64,000 nt of DNA from Physcomitrium patens (GCF_000002425.4 NC_037273.1:1753996-1817995); one strand, 5' to 3'. Shown: positions 24,631 to 37,621, counted from the stretch's first letter. The notes: generated from the sequence alone by a model not told the origin. Numbers and translations are program-made.

Positions 24631-26098
24631 GTGTGGGGTAGTGAATAGTGTGTTCTAGGCCTGAAGAGAAAAACATTAATGTTCACAACTGAGAACTTTG
24701 GATATTATTATTGTTTTATATGTATTTAATAATATCATTGTTGTGTTTGCTTGTTGTTTTCGTTGCAAAAATAGGGGTGCCCATGTGATAGTTTTTTTTG
24801 ATCAGGATTGGTTTGTGGGATTTCAAGTGGCAACATCTTCTCTGCAGATTTGTAGCTTTTTTTAATGTCCCTTTTCATCCTCTGGTTGTTTCAGGGTCAT
24901 TCTAGATAAGTTTGTTTATTATTTCACTTTAGACCTCTTGACTATTATCTGATTTCACCTATAAGATGTTTTCTAGTACGTATTGTTTACTGGTGTTTTT
25001 TTGGTATCTATGACTATTATTCATTGAGAATTATGTATAATATCTTATCTAATCATTCATCGAGTATTTATTATTATCCATTTTCTTCTTGATTTTTTTT
25101 TTCTTTGTAGTAATTCAAACTTCATTCAATTTCTCAAATAAATAAATAAATAAATAATTTTGAGTTTTGTTTTAGTCCATTCATTATTAAAAATATGCTT
25201 CATTTTTAGAGAGTTGCCGTTTATCTTAATGTAGTTGATCATTACTCTGGCTTCAGTGAACTGAATTAATAAGCTAACAATTTTATATTAACGTTATCAT
25301 TTTTTACAATTTTTTTTTTATCCAGGTTACATTTGACTTGAATAAAAATCTGAATGCACTTGAAGAAAATATATTGTAACAATGATACAGTCTTTGGTCT
25401 ATTAAAGTCTACAATTCTATATTTTTAGTTTGAACGAATTGCGTAGGTCGCATAATTTAAGAACATTGCAATGCCTTGACTGAATTTTAAGGGAATCTAA
25501 AAACCAAATTAAAACGTTGGCAAATTACACTCTATAAAATATACTTCTACCACTTGAAAATGGAACTTGATTGAACGTTATAAATGTTCAAAAGTATAAC
25601 AAACACCCAACTCAACAAGATTTCAAGCCCATCAAATATAAATATTTGCATCCGTTTGTGATTTCCAACAGAAACTTGTTCATAAACACAATATTGCATG
25701 GGACTAAGATGGGTGTAGTGAAAGCGTGCACATAGCTTGGCTTGCAAGGGAAGCCAGTTTTCATAATAATGCTGTGTTCAAGAATCACAATAATAAATAC
25801 TTACATAAATATTTAACAATACTAGCAATACCAAGTAGTAAATCTAACAGTGAGTGTGTGTGTGTGTTCAAGTTTCACATCGCATGCGCCGAAGCTTTCC
25901 TTTCCCTTGATGGTGGCGAAGCATGCTTCGACTGAGCTGGTGCGCCGCCGCAGCAATGGGTGTTTTGGCAGCGGGCGAAGCTCGCGAAGGATTTGGAATA
26001 CCGAAGATGGAGGGAAGGCAGCAACGAGGCGCTTTGGCAGCGTTAGATTTTGGGAGGGAGTTTGACTATTGTTGCAACTGACTGGTTCTGTGTGGTCG
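24631..26098. other. No gene recognised
   Basis: It is mostly AT-rich. The GC rises from about 25870 to 26440. The ORF at 25822-26235 on the minus strand overlaps the frame listed at 26099-26434 and cannot be preferred on motif grounds. Nothing else stands out. Confidence 0.4.
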
Positions 26099-26434
26099 TC
26101 ACGCGCCGCGGCCTCCGCCCAGGCTTCGTCGAGTTCCCGATATCCCGATCGCGGTGTGACCCCGCTCGCAGATTGTACGCACACTACCATCCTTGCCGAT
26201 CCTTCTCCCTCGCTTGTCCCTGGTTCCCCATTCACTGCTGGTCATGTGTGCCAGTGGGGTAACTGATCTCGTGCCGTGAGCAAGTTCTAGACGATGGCAG
26301 ACCATTCCAACTTGCTGGCTGGATGGAATATGCCAAAACACAGATGCTGAGCTCCCTCCTGTTGGGGATCCACTCTCGGAGGAACTGGAAAACTGATTCT
26401 CACACAAGCCTATGGCAACTTCGCACTCAGTCAT
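26099..26434 (-). CDS. Hypothetical protein, 111 aa (uncertain)
   Basis: An ATG-started frame in a GC-rich island. The product begins MTECEVAIGLCENQFSSSSE, is Ser/Gly-rich in its first third and Arg/Gly-rich at its end (SLGGGRGA). I do not recognise it and see no domain, signal peptide or membrane segment. An overlapping frame (25822-26235, 137 codons) is also open, so this GC-rich block is either a first exon whose splice partner I cannot place or a non-coding CpG-rich region. Evidence is composition and openness only. Confidence 0.22.
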   Translation of the reverse strand: MTECEVAIGLCENQFSSSSESGSPTGGSSASVFWHIPSSQQVGMVCHRLELAHGTRSVTPLAHMTSSEWGTRDKRGRRIGKDGSVRTICERGHTAIGISGTRRSLGGGRGA

Positions 26435-27056
26435 AGACTACTCTCCGTGACCCTGTGACCACCATTCTCTCTTCTGGCTGGATATGAATGGCTGGAATGC
26501 TGCAGTCGAAGACTTGGTGCCCCTGGTTTGGTTACAGTTGCTGCCCTTGAAACAAAAAAGTCCCAACGATCGGCACGTTCTGAACCATGAGCAGAACTCA
26601 GAATCAGAATTGGTAAAACTTTGCAGATTGTGTAGATGTTAGGGTAATATTTATTGTAGGTGCTGGTTCCCGAAGTGTCGTCGTAATTTCAGGTTTATCT
26701 ACTTGTGAGGTTTGACAATGAATATCACCAAGGTTCTCCCACATCTCTCCTACATCAAATCTAGTTTTCGTCAGTGAAGTTTGGCTAAAAATAATAGATG
26801 TAATGAGCTCTTTACATAACTCAACTTCCATCAATCTGACTTTGTTGTGAAACGGCTTTTGGGGCCTAACTTGTTCAAAGCATGTGCAAATGTGGAATGA
26901 AATAAAAAGATAAAAGATAAACACAAAAACCTGTGTTCTGTGCCTATGCATCATTTTTATTTAGTCATATTGATGAGATATGGATAAATTTGCAAGCAGA
27001 GGAGCACATGTGTTTTGGTGAATGGCCAGACTTTTAAACCGATGAAAAATTGTCGT

Positions 27057-27094
<38 letters not shown>

Positions 27095-27806
27095 TACACA
27101 CACATATATTTGTCTGTGTATTTTTAAACCAATAACTAGGTCTCAAGAAGAGTTCGCCACTTCATAGAGAGCCACAGCCTAATCATCAGATTAAGTCTTA
27201 CTGAATCAGGTCAGCACACTGGGAATCCCAACCCTGAACTCAAACTCAGTCAGCACTCGAATGCCGCAAATCTAATCTAGCAATCAAGCACACACCCCAA
27301 GTTTGAGCATGCACAGTGTTCGATGGCTTGCCATATGGACCACAGCTTACCAACTCCCGAGCAACCCATGTGCTACCAGACAGTTGCATACGTGCATACA
27401 GGGCCAACCTAACTTCCTGTAGTTATATGTAACGATCGCTTCATTTCAACAAAAATAACTACAGAGATCAGAAAAAAGATAGACTAAAGAAAAGCGACAG
27501 ATAGGTTGGCTGCTATTTCCGCATGGCTGCAACTTCATCCTAGCTACTGGAGCTCGGTTGGACTAAGCACAGCGAAGGATGGAATAAGAAAGTATGGTTC
27601 ACGGTGACTAGGAGAGGGGTAGAAGGGGAGCAGTAGAAGCAGGGCGCGGCGGTATGGAATCCAGGAGCTGGGCTCAGGATACTGCTCATTCCCGTAGGTT
27701 TAGGTATGATCTGGCACTCGCGTCCAGAAGTAGTTATTTTTTACGGTTTCAACATGGGATTCATTCAATAAGGACTTAACTCTTCAAAAAGAAATTAAAA
27801 AGACAT
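26435..27806. other. No gene recognised
   Basis: This has moderate GC with a (TA)n array at 27059-27088. An open minus-strand frame at 26604-26954 encodes an N-terminal hydrophobic stretch (VFVFIFYLFISF) that could imitate a signal peptide, but it has no family match I know and lies in mixed AT-rich sequence. Confidence 0.35.
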
Positions 27807-27864
27807 AAACTATGTCACCTTGCTAACGAGTAACCAAGGTGACATAGTTTTTGGTTACTCGTTA
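27807..27864. repeat. Two interleaved perfect inverted repeats (pseudoknot topology)
   Basis: Arm A (27807-27822, AAACTATGTCACCTTG) is the exact reverse complement of A' (27835-27850). Arm B (27824-27837, TAACGAGTAACCAA) is the exact reverse complement of B' (27851-27864). The order is A-B-A'-B', so the two stems interlock. B and A' share three bases, so both stems cannot be full length at once. It lies in non-coding DNA with no neighbouring gene. Confidence 0.85.
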
Positions 27865-28108
27865 ATTTTGAGGTAACACTCCCCTGAGGTCTCGCCTCCC
27901 TTGTTTCGCCCTTCTAAATCTAGCTGGCCCTCTGGCTCAAGAGCATAAGGATATAGGGGAGTGCTTGAGTGGTGATCAGTGGTCCAACCAATTCATACTG
28001 GAAGAAACTTAGAAGCTCTTGATATACTCAAGGTCTGTACTAAAAATAAAATATATCTTTAAAGGGAGGATAGATGAATATGAATATGTGTGTTTATGTG
28101 TGTGTGTT

Positions 28109-28110
<2 letters not shown>

Positions 28111-28141
<31 letters not shown>
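28111..28141. repeat. (TA)n microsatellite beside a (TG)n-like tract
   Basis: A pure TA array of about 15 units directly follows a TG-rich tract (28087-28110). The compound GT/TA repeat is listed separately because it borders the GC-moderate block at 28.2-29.1 kb. Confidence 0.9.
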
Positions 28142-28145
<4 letters not shown>

Positions 28146-28389
28146 TTCCCCTGAATGTAGAATGGTTGGAGGGTCTCACCTTGGGACCACCAGTCCAGTA
28201 TCCCATCTTCGGGTGACTGTCGACGTCTTAGTGACTGGTTCCCATCTAGCTAGCAGCACTTAGCGTTTTTTCTGTTGCTAGAATATCATTGTTTCTTAGA
28301 GGCTTACACTCTGCTCTCCCAGTTTTCGTGCACTCTTGCTTCTGCAGCCTGCTTCCGGTGACTCGGCAATCCCCCGGGCCGGCCGAATT

Positions 28390-28908
28390 ATGCACGCAAC
28401 TCTAGTATCAGGAGATACAGTATCGCTTCCCCCAGGCTGCTTCGATTCTGGGCCATATCAGTGCGTCCAGAAGCACCGAAATCCCCTATTTGAATACTAT
28501 TTAACCATCTGCAGACAAGGATGTTGTATTTTAAGGATGACTTTGGGTGCACGCAGGAGTCACGTTTTTCCAACTCCGTCCGAGTCCTTTGACACACGGC
28601 AAGCCAGGAGCTCCACTCACGCCTTGAGATTGATTCTGTACTGGCGACACAATTCCATCACTGTTCGTTTTCAGGGTCCCAAGGCAGCTGAATCTAAGAA
28701 TTTCTGTAGGGGATTGCATGAGTGCCGAATGATCGAACAATCACCAACTCGCTTGAACCAAGTTTGTTTTAACTATCGGAACCTACCGACTGCTCTGCAA
28801 GAAGGCTGCCTACGGAAATGTGATTGCCCTTGGATGCACAGAATCAACATGGTTGAATTTACTAATCATCGCTGGGAATTGCGAGTGTATGCGCAACGAA
28901 CTTTGTGA
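28390..28908 (+). CDS. Hypothetical protein, 172 aa (uncertain)
   Basis: The longest open frame outside the MYB-CC gene in the left half. The frame is open from 28336; the first ATG is at 28390. The product is rich in Cys, Arg and His, with scattered CxC-like pairs (RQGCC, LRKCDCPWMH), and lacks a recognisable domain, signal peptide or membrane helix. Local GC is near one half, which makes long chance ORFs more likely. There is no promoter or splice evidence. It could be one exon, a transcribed non-coding region or chance. Confidence 0.25.
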   Translation: MHATLVSGDTVSLPPGCFDSGPYQCVQKHRNPLFEYYLTICRQGCCILRMTLGARRSHVFPTPSESFDTRQARSSTHALRLILYWRHNSITVRFQGPKAAESKNFCRGLHECRMIEQSPTRLNQVCFNYRNLPTALQEGCLRKCDCPWMHRINMVEFTNHRWELRVYAQRTL

Positions 28909-31451
28909 GGGTTCCAACTGGCACTCAACTGACAGCTATTCCACTGTTGCAATTGCCCAAATTGGGATTTGATAAGTTGATAAGGGCTGGAGCGTCTTCC
29001 AATGGGATCTGTGATAGGAGCAGACACTGTCTGTCGCATTTTCCTGGGGAACAAAAGGCGCTGCTTCTTAATGAGCTTTATGATTAGACTCACATCAGGG
29101 CAACGCACGTTGCGCATATCATTAATTAGTTCAGTATAATCTGATCAGAAGCTTTTACGTACTGACCATCCCAAGTGTCTCTGAAGAAATACTTTTCCTT
29201 TGATTGGATCCGATTGAGTGAAACTCGTCCAAAGTCGTTTGCATATTTTATTAACCTCTGCTAAATTTCAAGAACCTTTCAAAATTATGATCCAAAATTT
29301 GAATGAAATTGGCACATCAACAGTACAAAGCCAGGTCAATATTCAAATGAACAAAAGTGAGGGGTTTTAAATATTTACAACACAAAGACTGTCAAGTTGA
29401 GGGATTACACTGTTAAGTCACTGAATAGGCCATTCCACAGGGGAAACAGTGTCATACAAGAGTGCAAATCTGGTAGGAGCCCTTGGTTAGCTTCATTTAT
29501 GACAGTACGAGGAGACTGAAAACAGTAGAGCTTTATTGTTGAGAATTCTGAATAAAAGAGGTATGAAAATATTGTCGAAGATAGGGTCGCGTAGTATTCT
29601 AGGTTCTTGAATAGTTGATACTTGTGATAGATGTGATTGATCATTCACTATAACCTCACTCTCCTCAAGTACTTCAACGAACTGCAAAACTTTCAAACTG
29701 AGTTGCAAGTTAGCACTCTGGGTAAGAGGAAATTGCTGCAAAGAAGACCTTTATGGTGATAAAAAAATCTAATAAAGTAGTCGAAGTTTTCATAGCAAGG
29801 AATGCGTCAAGAATGATCCCGGGTACTTAAAAAGTAATAAAAATTCCAGAGTAGTAGAATAATGAAGTCCGATGTCACAACCAGACAGCTTCGCCGTCAC
29901 GAAAGAACGGTTATTTTATTCGCAGGTTGCTCTAAAATAATTCACTTCTACGAAAGTTACCAGAATTGTTTCGAAGACTTGAAATCCAAGACGCTCATAA
30001 AAGTCTATTAGAATCCTGATGGCTGTCTCAAAAACCTCATATTCGTTATGTCGGCAATATGTAGCCAAAATAATGGAGCGTAAGAGCCAGCACCCTTAAT
30101 CGGACTTAAATCGTAAAAAAAGCATAGATTCAGGTGGTGAATACTGGTGACTTTGTCAAGAGAATAGATATATATATATATATATATATATACTGCCACG
30201 ATAAAAGGGTTGTTACCACCCAAAGATGCACCAAAATTAGAGGTTATGATACGGTAACCGCACAATAAAATTAAGTTTACCAGAGTGTCAGAACAGGTCA
30301 GCTACTGCCTCACGCATGTGGTTGCTGAGGCGTAAGGCAGAGAAAATTTCAGGACACATAAAATGGACAGGTCAATTGACCACAAATCTGAGTTAAGCAA
30401 CTTCTAGCACTGGTGCCCAAAGCATTAGAAGATACTCAACCACACACCCTAAACCATTAAGAGCCAAAGGCCGACTTCATGGACATACCATCGAATTGAT
30501 GGAAGGTAGTGCATTTTAGATGTAATCAAATGTTATAAGATGCTGAGTGCAACGAAAAACAGTTTCGCTTAATTATGTACATATCCCCCGCTTAGTGAAC
30601 GCATAATGAACAAGGCTACGATGTGACTCAAGAGCTCTCAAGTCTACATCGAAATCGCAACTCATGAAAATGAATGACACACTTTTCAAGGTAACTGGAG
30701 CATTTACACGTACTAACTACCGTGACTCCAGACTAACGATAGTGAAAGAGACGACAAACTCAAACTTCGGTGTCTCTATAATCAGTGGACGTTAATTGAA
30801 CCTTTGAATATGCTTTCATGTTAGCTGACCACCCACTGTGTTTATGATGGGTTCAGACAATATTGTGTGCTATAACTGACTAACTTTTAGCCACATCTGC
30901 AGTTCTGATGTACACAGAAAATTTCGTTTTATCTAATGTAACAGGGAAACCATTCGATTATATGCCATATAATCTGCATGTTGCAGCGAGATGAAGTCTA
31001 GACAGAGCTACTTCCAGTATACTTCAATGCAATATATACTATGGCGTTATTGGCAAGCTCTATCAGGGAAGACCTTAAGTACTTATCTGGAAAATGTACA
31101 GGCGAGCACTCTATTTTGAAACACAATTTAAAGGAGAATGCCAAACCCCCTCGATTGCTTTGACAACGTTCTTGCTCCTATGCAGTTGAATCATTTTCAG
31201 CTCATGCTTGATGTCAGCAGTTTGTCCCTTGAATTCATACGAAAGGTATGTTTCGTTGGTTTCAATCACATATGTTTCACTTCCTCCTTTGTCGTGTTGA
31301 ACAGATAGTGATAATAGAAGTAACTGAAGTCCAATACGCTGATGCTCGAGATTCGTAATCACAACTGAGGAGATATTAAATTTTGCCGCATGATCTACGA
31401 TATTGACTTCAATCTGTAACCCTGGCATTATGTGCATGAAGAGGATGTATC

Positions 31452-31485
<34 letters not shown>

Positions 31486-32636
31486 AGAAGTTCCCGAAAT
31501 CCATCCCTGCATCTTAGGTTGGTTCTTTATTTTCAGATGATCCAGTTTATACAAATTTCGACTTCTGAGCATCAACTAAATTAATGCCATTGATTTGTGA
31601 ACATCCACTAAGACTGAGTCTGATATCCAGCAGGAAATTGAATAAAGATGCCAAAGTTACAAGCACGTAAAATGCTGAACTGATTGCACTTAGGCAGGGA
31701 TTTAAGGAATCCCCAATATTGAAAATATTGATAAATGGCCTACTATCGATGATGTTGATTATAGCGACTCAGTCGTATCATGTTGAGAGAAATTGACTTT
31801 TTGTAGGTCTTCATTGGAAATTCCAGCAACACTAATAAAAGAGTCAGTTCTCTGTCTATTGGACATAATACCCAGCTTTTAGATCACGGTCATAACTTGG
31901 GTGCATTTAACTTGAGAAGGCTTCAATGAACTATGAGCCTGGCCCGAAGTCTTTGCAAATGGATCCCTCATAGCTAACCTTTGGTTTTCACAATGCGTGG
32001 CCAAGCTTCTTATCTTTCCAATCAGCTGCATTTCAATCAAACTTCATGGTGGAGTTGTTCAAACTGGACTTATATGAACACAAGAAGTGCAACTGCGAAA
32101 TTGGGTCCATGATTGAAAGATTATGAGTCATGAAAACGTCTTCATTTTTGGTGAATTACAGTACGAATGTTGCAAGCACATTCATGAAAAGCTTTTCTGT
32201 TGTGAAATCAGTCGAGATTAGCACTGCAAAGCAACTCAAGCTCTAGACTTCAACAATCACACTCCCTCACTCCCTGCATCGATGAATTTCGTTGATCTCT
32301 ACGTTGCCTCTTGATCTGAGTATTTTTTTTTTTATTTTTTTTATTTTTTTTATGAGTTTTTGAATCAACATCAAGGCTTGAGTATTTAGCAACCAACAAT
32401 AGTCAATAGCAGGCATAATTGTCAACAAACAATGGATAGTAGAAACCACGTTAGTACCCAATAATGGCAATGAATGACTATGGCAAGTGGCAATGGCAAT
32501 CAAAGTTGCTTGTTTAAATCAGAAATTGTTTTTTCTAATATACAATATGAATAGACGAATGACACTTAAAAAACGATATTTTCACAGAAGAATTTATAAG
32601 ATACAAGTTGATTTCGAAATAGATCACTTAAATAAA

Positions 32637-32640
<4 letters not shown>
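28909..32640. other. Moderate-GC region without a recognised gene
   Basis: It contains (TA)n at 30170-30192 and a T30 run at 31455-31484. GC is intermediate between genes and spacer and many small frames exist on both strands, as in a decayed or non-coding transcribed region. No retroelement domain, tRNA or known protein motif was found except the uncertain frame at 31111-31572. Confidence 0.4.
31111..31572 (-). CDS. Hypothetical ORF with embedded poly-Lys (probably not real in full)
   Basis: An ATG at 31572 opens about 153 codons, but the middle is a Lys run coded by the T30/A30 homopolymer, so the frame across it is not trustworthy. The part after it (31450 to 31111) reads like plausible protein, with IGYILFMHIMPGLQIEV and ETYVIETNETYLSYEF, and could be one exon. 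I recognise no family. Confidence 0.18.
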
Positions 32641-32678
<38 letters not shown>

Positions 32679-32699
32679 CCTAATTTAATTCTTTTGACT

Positions 32700-35033
32700 T
32701 AAAAATGATTAAAAAATTCTTTAAAAATATTTTGTATTTTGATATTGGCCAAGTATTATAAAAGTATGTATATTTTTAATATTTTAATAAATCCTTTAAG
32801 TTCTTTTGAAAAATTATTTTTTTTATTTAAGTAATCTATTTTTCTTTTATCAATAAATAATATAGAAATTAATAAATTTGAAATATTTTGTACTTTAAAA
32901 TGAATGTATTATTTTAAAAAATTCTAGTTGTGAAATCTATACTTCAAATGCATTTAAGATAATTCATTGATCTTTAAAGCCATTCATATTATTCAATATA
33001 TCCATTTAATAGTATTGATATCTTCGTAGATGTTATCAAATTTAATGCAAGGACTTATTAGAAATATTTAATTCTTTCAATTGAATTGATAATTAATTTT
33101 TTTTAAAAAATATATTTTATAATAAAAATATTTTTCATATCTTTTAAAAATAAACTTAATATTTATTTATTTTTATTTTAAAAAAATAATTTAAAGATTA
33201 CACATAATAAAATATTTATTTATCTATTAAGAAATTAGTTTGATAAAATATTTATAAATTAAATTATTAAAATTTTAAAAAATTATATTAAATTTGAGCT
33301 TTAAAGATAGAATATTTAATCTTAAATTATAATAGACTTATTTATCATTTTAGTAGAAACTAAAATTAATATTTTTAGGTATTTTTAAAGGTATATAGAT
33401 AAAAATATATTTATTAATTTTTAGTTAGATTCTTAGATTTTGTTTAATTTTAGATTTATTTTTTATAAAATCTTCATTTATCCTATAATTTTGTATTTAT
33501 TTTAGACTGATAATAATTCTCAATTTTATAAAAAAAATTATAAAAAATTATTTATATTTCAAATTTCTTAAATTTATAAACTTAATATTTTTTAATATAT
33601 ATATCTATATTGTAATTGAAATTAAGCTTAATAATTTGAAAAATTAGCATAAATAATATCTTTAAAATATTTTTGATAGCTAGTAATATATTCTATAAAT
33701 AGATTAAAATCAAATAAATATAATGATATTTTATATTCTATAATGTTATTTTAAAAAATAATCTTTTATAAAAAAAACTTAAAAAACTTAATTTCATCTT
33801 TGAATTCTTTTTTAGTTTTTTTAGTTTCATAATATTTGCTTTAAATATTTTAAAAAAATATTTTTTATTAGATTTATTTTTATTTTTATTTTATATTTAT
33901 TTAAAATTATATAATTCAAAATTACCTAAACCATAATATATTTTTAATGCAAGCTTAGAAGTGTTAGATATGTTTTAAGATTATTTGATCCTATTTCTTA
34001 TATGGATGATGAATCTACTAAAATAAATTCAACTATTTTGATTGATTTTCATTCCTATCTATTTATATAGTTTTCTTTGGCCATTTAAATCTTATTCTAT
34101 CTTTTTAGAAGAAATTTAGTTTGTATTGCTAACTTATAAAAAACATTTGTTTGATTTCATATATTTTAAGTTTGTAGTTTTGAAGATTGGTCTATATTAT
34201 ATTTGTCCTATCTTAGTATAATTTCATAACTCTCTTTTAAAGATTGAAAAATGCAATTGGATATATTTTATTTATAAGTTGATTCTATATAAGATTTCAA
34301 TAGGATTTTAAATCTTTTGTATTATGAAGTTAATTTGAAAGTCAAGTTTGTTTACTACTACCTAAAAGATTTTTATTGTTTGAATCTACAAGAGTGAGAA
34401 TTTAATCTATGTAGCAAGGATGTATGTTACTTTTATATTTATTATGATTTTTTTACTCCCAAAATATATGAAAAATAGTCTTATGTATATTTGAAGAACA
34501 CAAGATATAAAAGAGAGAATGGTTTTGCTTATTTTAACTTGCTATCTATCAACTACTATTCCTTTGTGACATATTATATATATTTAGTAATGCTTATTTT
34601 TTGGCCCTAAATTTGAATTATATGTCTTTCTAGTGAAATTGGAACTTTAATATGGTTGTTACTAAATCTCATTGTAGTTGATCTTTTTTTAGATATTATC
34701 TATCTAATTTTATAAAATAAGTAATTGTATTAGATCTTGTATCTTACAAATAAAAGTTTATATCACAGATGATATTATCTATTATGTTGCAAAATAGTGC
34801 ATATGTGTCTTTATTTTTTACTTTAAAATTTAATACTTTAGTAATTTTTATTACTTTGAAAAATCCTTCAATTAATATATTATGAATTTTTATTATTTTT
34901 TTTAAACTTTATGCTAGAGCAAAAAAATAAATAGTATTAAAATATTAATTTTTATAATTGAATTCCAACTTGATAAATTAGGATTATAAATAGTCTTAAG
35001 AGTGAATTATTTGTCTTCTTTAATATCTTGTAG
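32700..35033. other. Extremely AT-rich stretch, nothing recognised
   Basis: Long A/T runs and almost no G or C. It could be a highly decayed retroelement left of the family O LTR, but no domain survives that I can identify. No ORF above 80 codons appears. Confidence 0.5.
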
Positions 35034-36095
35034 TATCATGGATATATATATTTATTCCAATAATTATCTATATGATTAAATAAGAGTAGGTAAAAGTAGA
35101 TTAATTTCATAATATGTCACGAACATATATCTACTGTAATTATTATCTAGATAATATGAATAGGTAGAAGTAGATATAAGTAGATTAATTTCATAACACC
35201 TTCTATAGAAGCTTCTTAGAAGCTTTTTAAATGTTGTTTTGACTTTACATGTGTTTATAGTTGATTGATAGATTAAAAACTTGGTCAACAAACCAACCAC
35301 ATACAACATGTGTTGATAGCATACGAAATAAGCTAACTATCTGGCATCTATATAAAAAAATTACCTTATAAGTTAAGATACATATCATACAAAGTCAATA
35401 CATTTTTGGAGGTCCTATTGAACATTGCTACATAGATCCTAAGTAGATAATATATATAGAGGCAAGAATGAAGCCTTCATCACTTTTGTCAATTCTTTTC
35501 TTACTTTTAGTCTAATTTCAAGAGTCTCTTGTTTCCTTGTCTTTTGACAATAGCCATTTTATTTTTCTTTCTAATATACATACTTTTCTATTTTTATTTT
35601 TTCATATTACTTTGAGAGAGTCAAACTTGTTTATTTGCTTTCATCAAGTTCTTATCCTTGACATAATATCTTCTAGAGAAGCTTTTTAGAATCTTTATAG
35701 ATAGAGCTTTGACTTTACATATGTTTGTAGTTAATTGATAGGCTAAAAACTTAATCAATAAGTTAGCCACATGTCACATACATTAATAGCTTGTAGAACA
35801 AACTAACTATATGGTACTTATATAGATAATTTGTAAGTTAAGACATGTATCTAGCAAAGTCAACACATGTTAGAGGTCGTACAGAATATTGCTACGTAGC
35901 TCTTAGTTAGAAAATATATATTGAGATAAGAATGAAGCCTTTTTCATTCTTATTAATGGCTTTTTAATTTTTAGTCTTATTTCAAAACTTTCTAATTTTC
36001 TTGTCTTTAGAAATAGCTAGTTCAATATATTATCATTTTTGAGTAATACAAGAATGTATTGATGATTTTTTTCATCAATATTTATGTCTTTAATA
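35034..36095 (+). repeat. 5' LTR of old gypsy O, split by a solo LTR
   Basis: 35034-35114 matches the beginning of a family A LTR (TATCATGG for TGTCATGG) and 35664-36095 matches the rest, including the TATATATTGAGATAAGAATGAAG box and a degraded end near 36095. The interruption is the solo LTR at 35115-35663. A gag-like frame starts about 200 bases downstream, so this is most likely the 5' LTR of the old + strand element O. Confidence 0.75.
35115..35663 (+). repeat. Solo family A LTR inside another family A LTR, TSD TAATA
   Basis: It begins TGTCACGAAC and ends TCCTTGACA. The flanking 5 bases are identical: TAATA at 35110-35114 and at 35664-35668. It contains the TATATATAGAGG box, and a GAAGCTTCTTAGAAGCTT motif near 35208. 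No internal element sequence is present, so it is a solo LTR left by recombination, or an LTR-only insertion. Confidence 0.88.
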
Positions 36096-36299
36096 ATTTA
36101 ATGAGAGCGCTAACTTATTCCTCTTATATTTTTTTATAAGTAAATGGATTATCTCACTTGTATTCTTATCTTTTAAAGATTGTGGACTACCTACCTTTAA
36201 ATAAATAATTTATTTTTTTAACATTGATTTTTTTCTTAAATAGAGTGGATTATCCTTCTTTGTAGGAATTTTTATTTGATATTAGAGGTTGTGGATTAT

Positions 36300-37621
36300 C
36301 CTCCTATAGTTTAACTTTTTGAATTTTTTTGAATTATTTACATAAAAAAAAGATTATAGATGCTAATCTTAACAGAAGTAAGAATAGATTTGTAACTATT
36401 GTAGATGTTTATAAGCTTGCCAATACTCTAAAAGTAGAAATTTCACATATTTCTAATATGAATCATCAAATTATTAGTCTTAAACATATGAAAAAAGTCC
36501 AAAGTTTATACAAAGAAGTTGTGTATTTGAAGGAAGTGAATAGATCAGCCTCACAATCAAATTCAAGAAGCTTCATGCCAAATTCAAGTATAAGGAAGGC
36601 AAGGATTATTATGCCTAAGAAGTTTGATGGAATAAGATCAAATTTTTGAGGATTTTTGCAACAAGTTAAGCTCTATTTAAAATTGCATCCTTTCCAATAC
36701 TTCATGAATTTACTCAAGTTAGATCCACAGGTGCACTTTTATTGAAAAGTACTCTTTTTTGATTTGCATCTTTGATAAAAAAATATTCATGACTATTCTA
36801 TGGTTTGAAATCTTTCTTTGAAGTATTTACAACTACATTTGGAGAAAGTATTTGAAAAAAAGTAGTAGAGACCAAGTTCGTATTGCTATGACAAGAATCA
36901 CATTCAACCATCATATATGCTGCTAAATTCTAAAATCTTGCTTGTGACATGGATTGAAATGATAAAGCCCTTATCAATCAATTTTAATATAGATTTAAAT
37001 ATAATATCAAAGATTTATTGTTGAAAATATCAAGAACAATTTTATTGGAGCAATTTATTGCTTAAGCCATTGCATGCAACAATTGATTCTTTAAAAGATG
37101 TTAGGAATAAAGACTTGATTAGAGAAATACAAGTCAAGTTAAAACAACATCTTCTAAGTTTATGGAAGCTTATTTATCCAAGCTCGAGCCTATGCAAATT
37201 ATGACGATATATTTTAAAATTCTTATTGAATAAAAAAAGACTTATCGTTATCAAAAAGGTTTGTATCTATATTGTGAAGAATTCAAGTACATTGCTCAAT
37301 ATTGTCTAAAGAAGCAACACAATCACAAAATAAGGAGCATGATTGCTAAAGAGGATAATGTGTCAAAAAATGAGTTTCTTAAGCTATAATAGAGACTGCT
37401 CAATTAGAATTTTAAATAACTTCAAGTAAAGGTCCTATTTTCTCCTCAAATTCTTCACTTTATTTTACAATAGAAGTTTGTTTAGGAAAAAGAAATCACA
37501 AAGTCTCAGTTTAAATAGATTTAAGAACCTCAATCTATTTTATAGACAAAAACTTTGTTTAATAAGATATATCTTTAGTTAAAAAAACCAAATCTGTGCA
37601 TATAAAAATAATAGATGGTTG
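36300..37621 (+). pseudogene. Gag and start of protease region of old gypsy O
   Basis: The frame at 36329-36649 ends with RIIMPKKFDGIRSNF, matching the gag of Gypsy-A (RIVLPKKFDGTKSKF) and of O2 at 49901. Further on, a zinc-knuckle-like segment near 37250-37310 (YCEE, then IAQYC) and the Lys-rich region before the protease can be followed through stops. The homology stops exactly at 37621, where the 3' LTR of Gypsy-A begins, and resumes at 44008. It is heavily decayed and AT-enriched compared with Gypsy-A. Confidence 0.8.

Noticed and set aside
26604..26954. Minus-strand ORF with signal-peptide-like start
   Set aside because: Only the hydrophobic start stands out; no domain, no supporting composition and no promoter.
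28531..29117. Minus-strand ORFs opposite 28390-28908
   Set aside because: Shadow frames of the same GC-moderate block; shorter and motif-free.
31455..31484. T30 run as a poly-A tail of a minus-strand processed gene
   Set aside because: Open frame and similar composition continue on both sides and no target duplication is visible.
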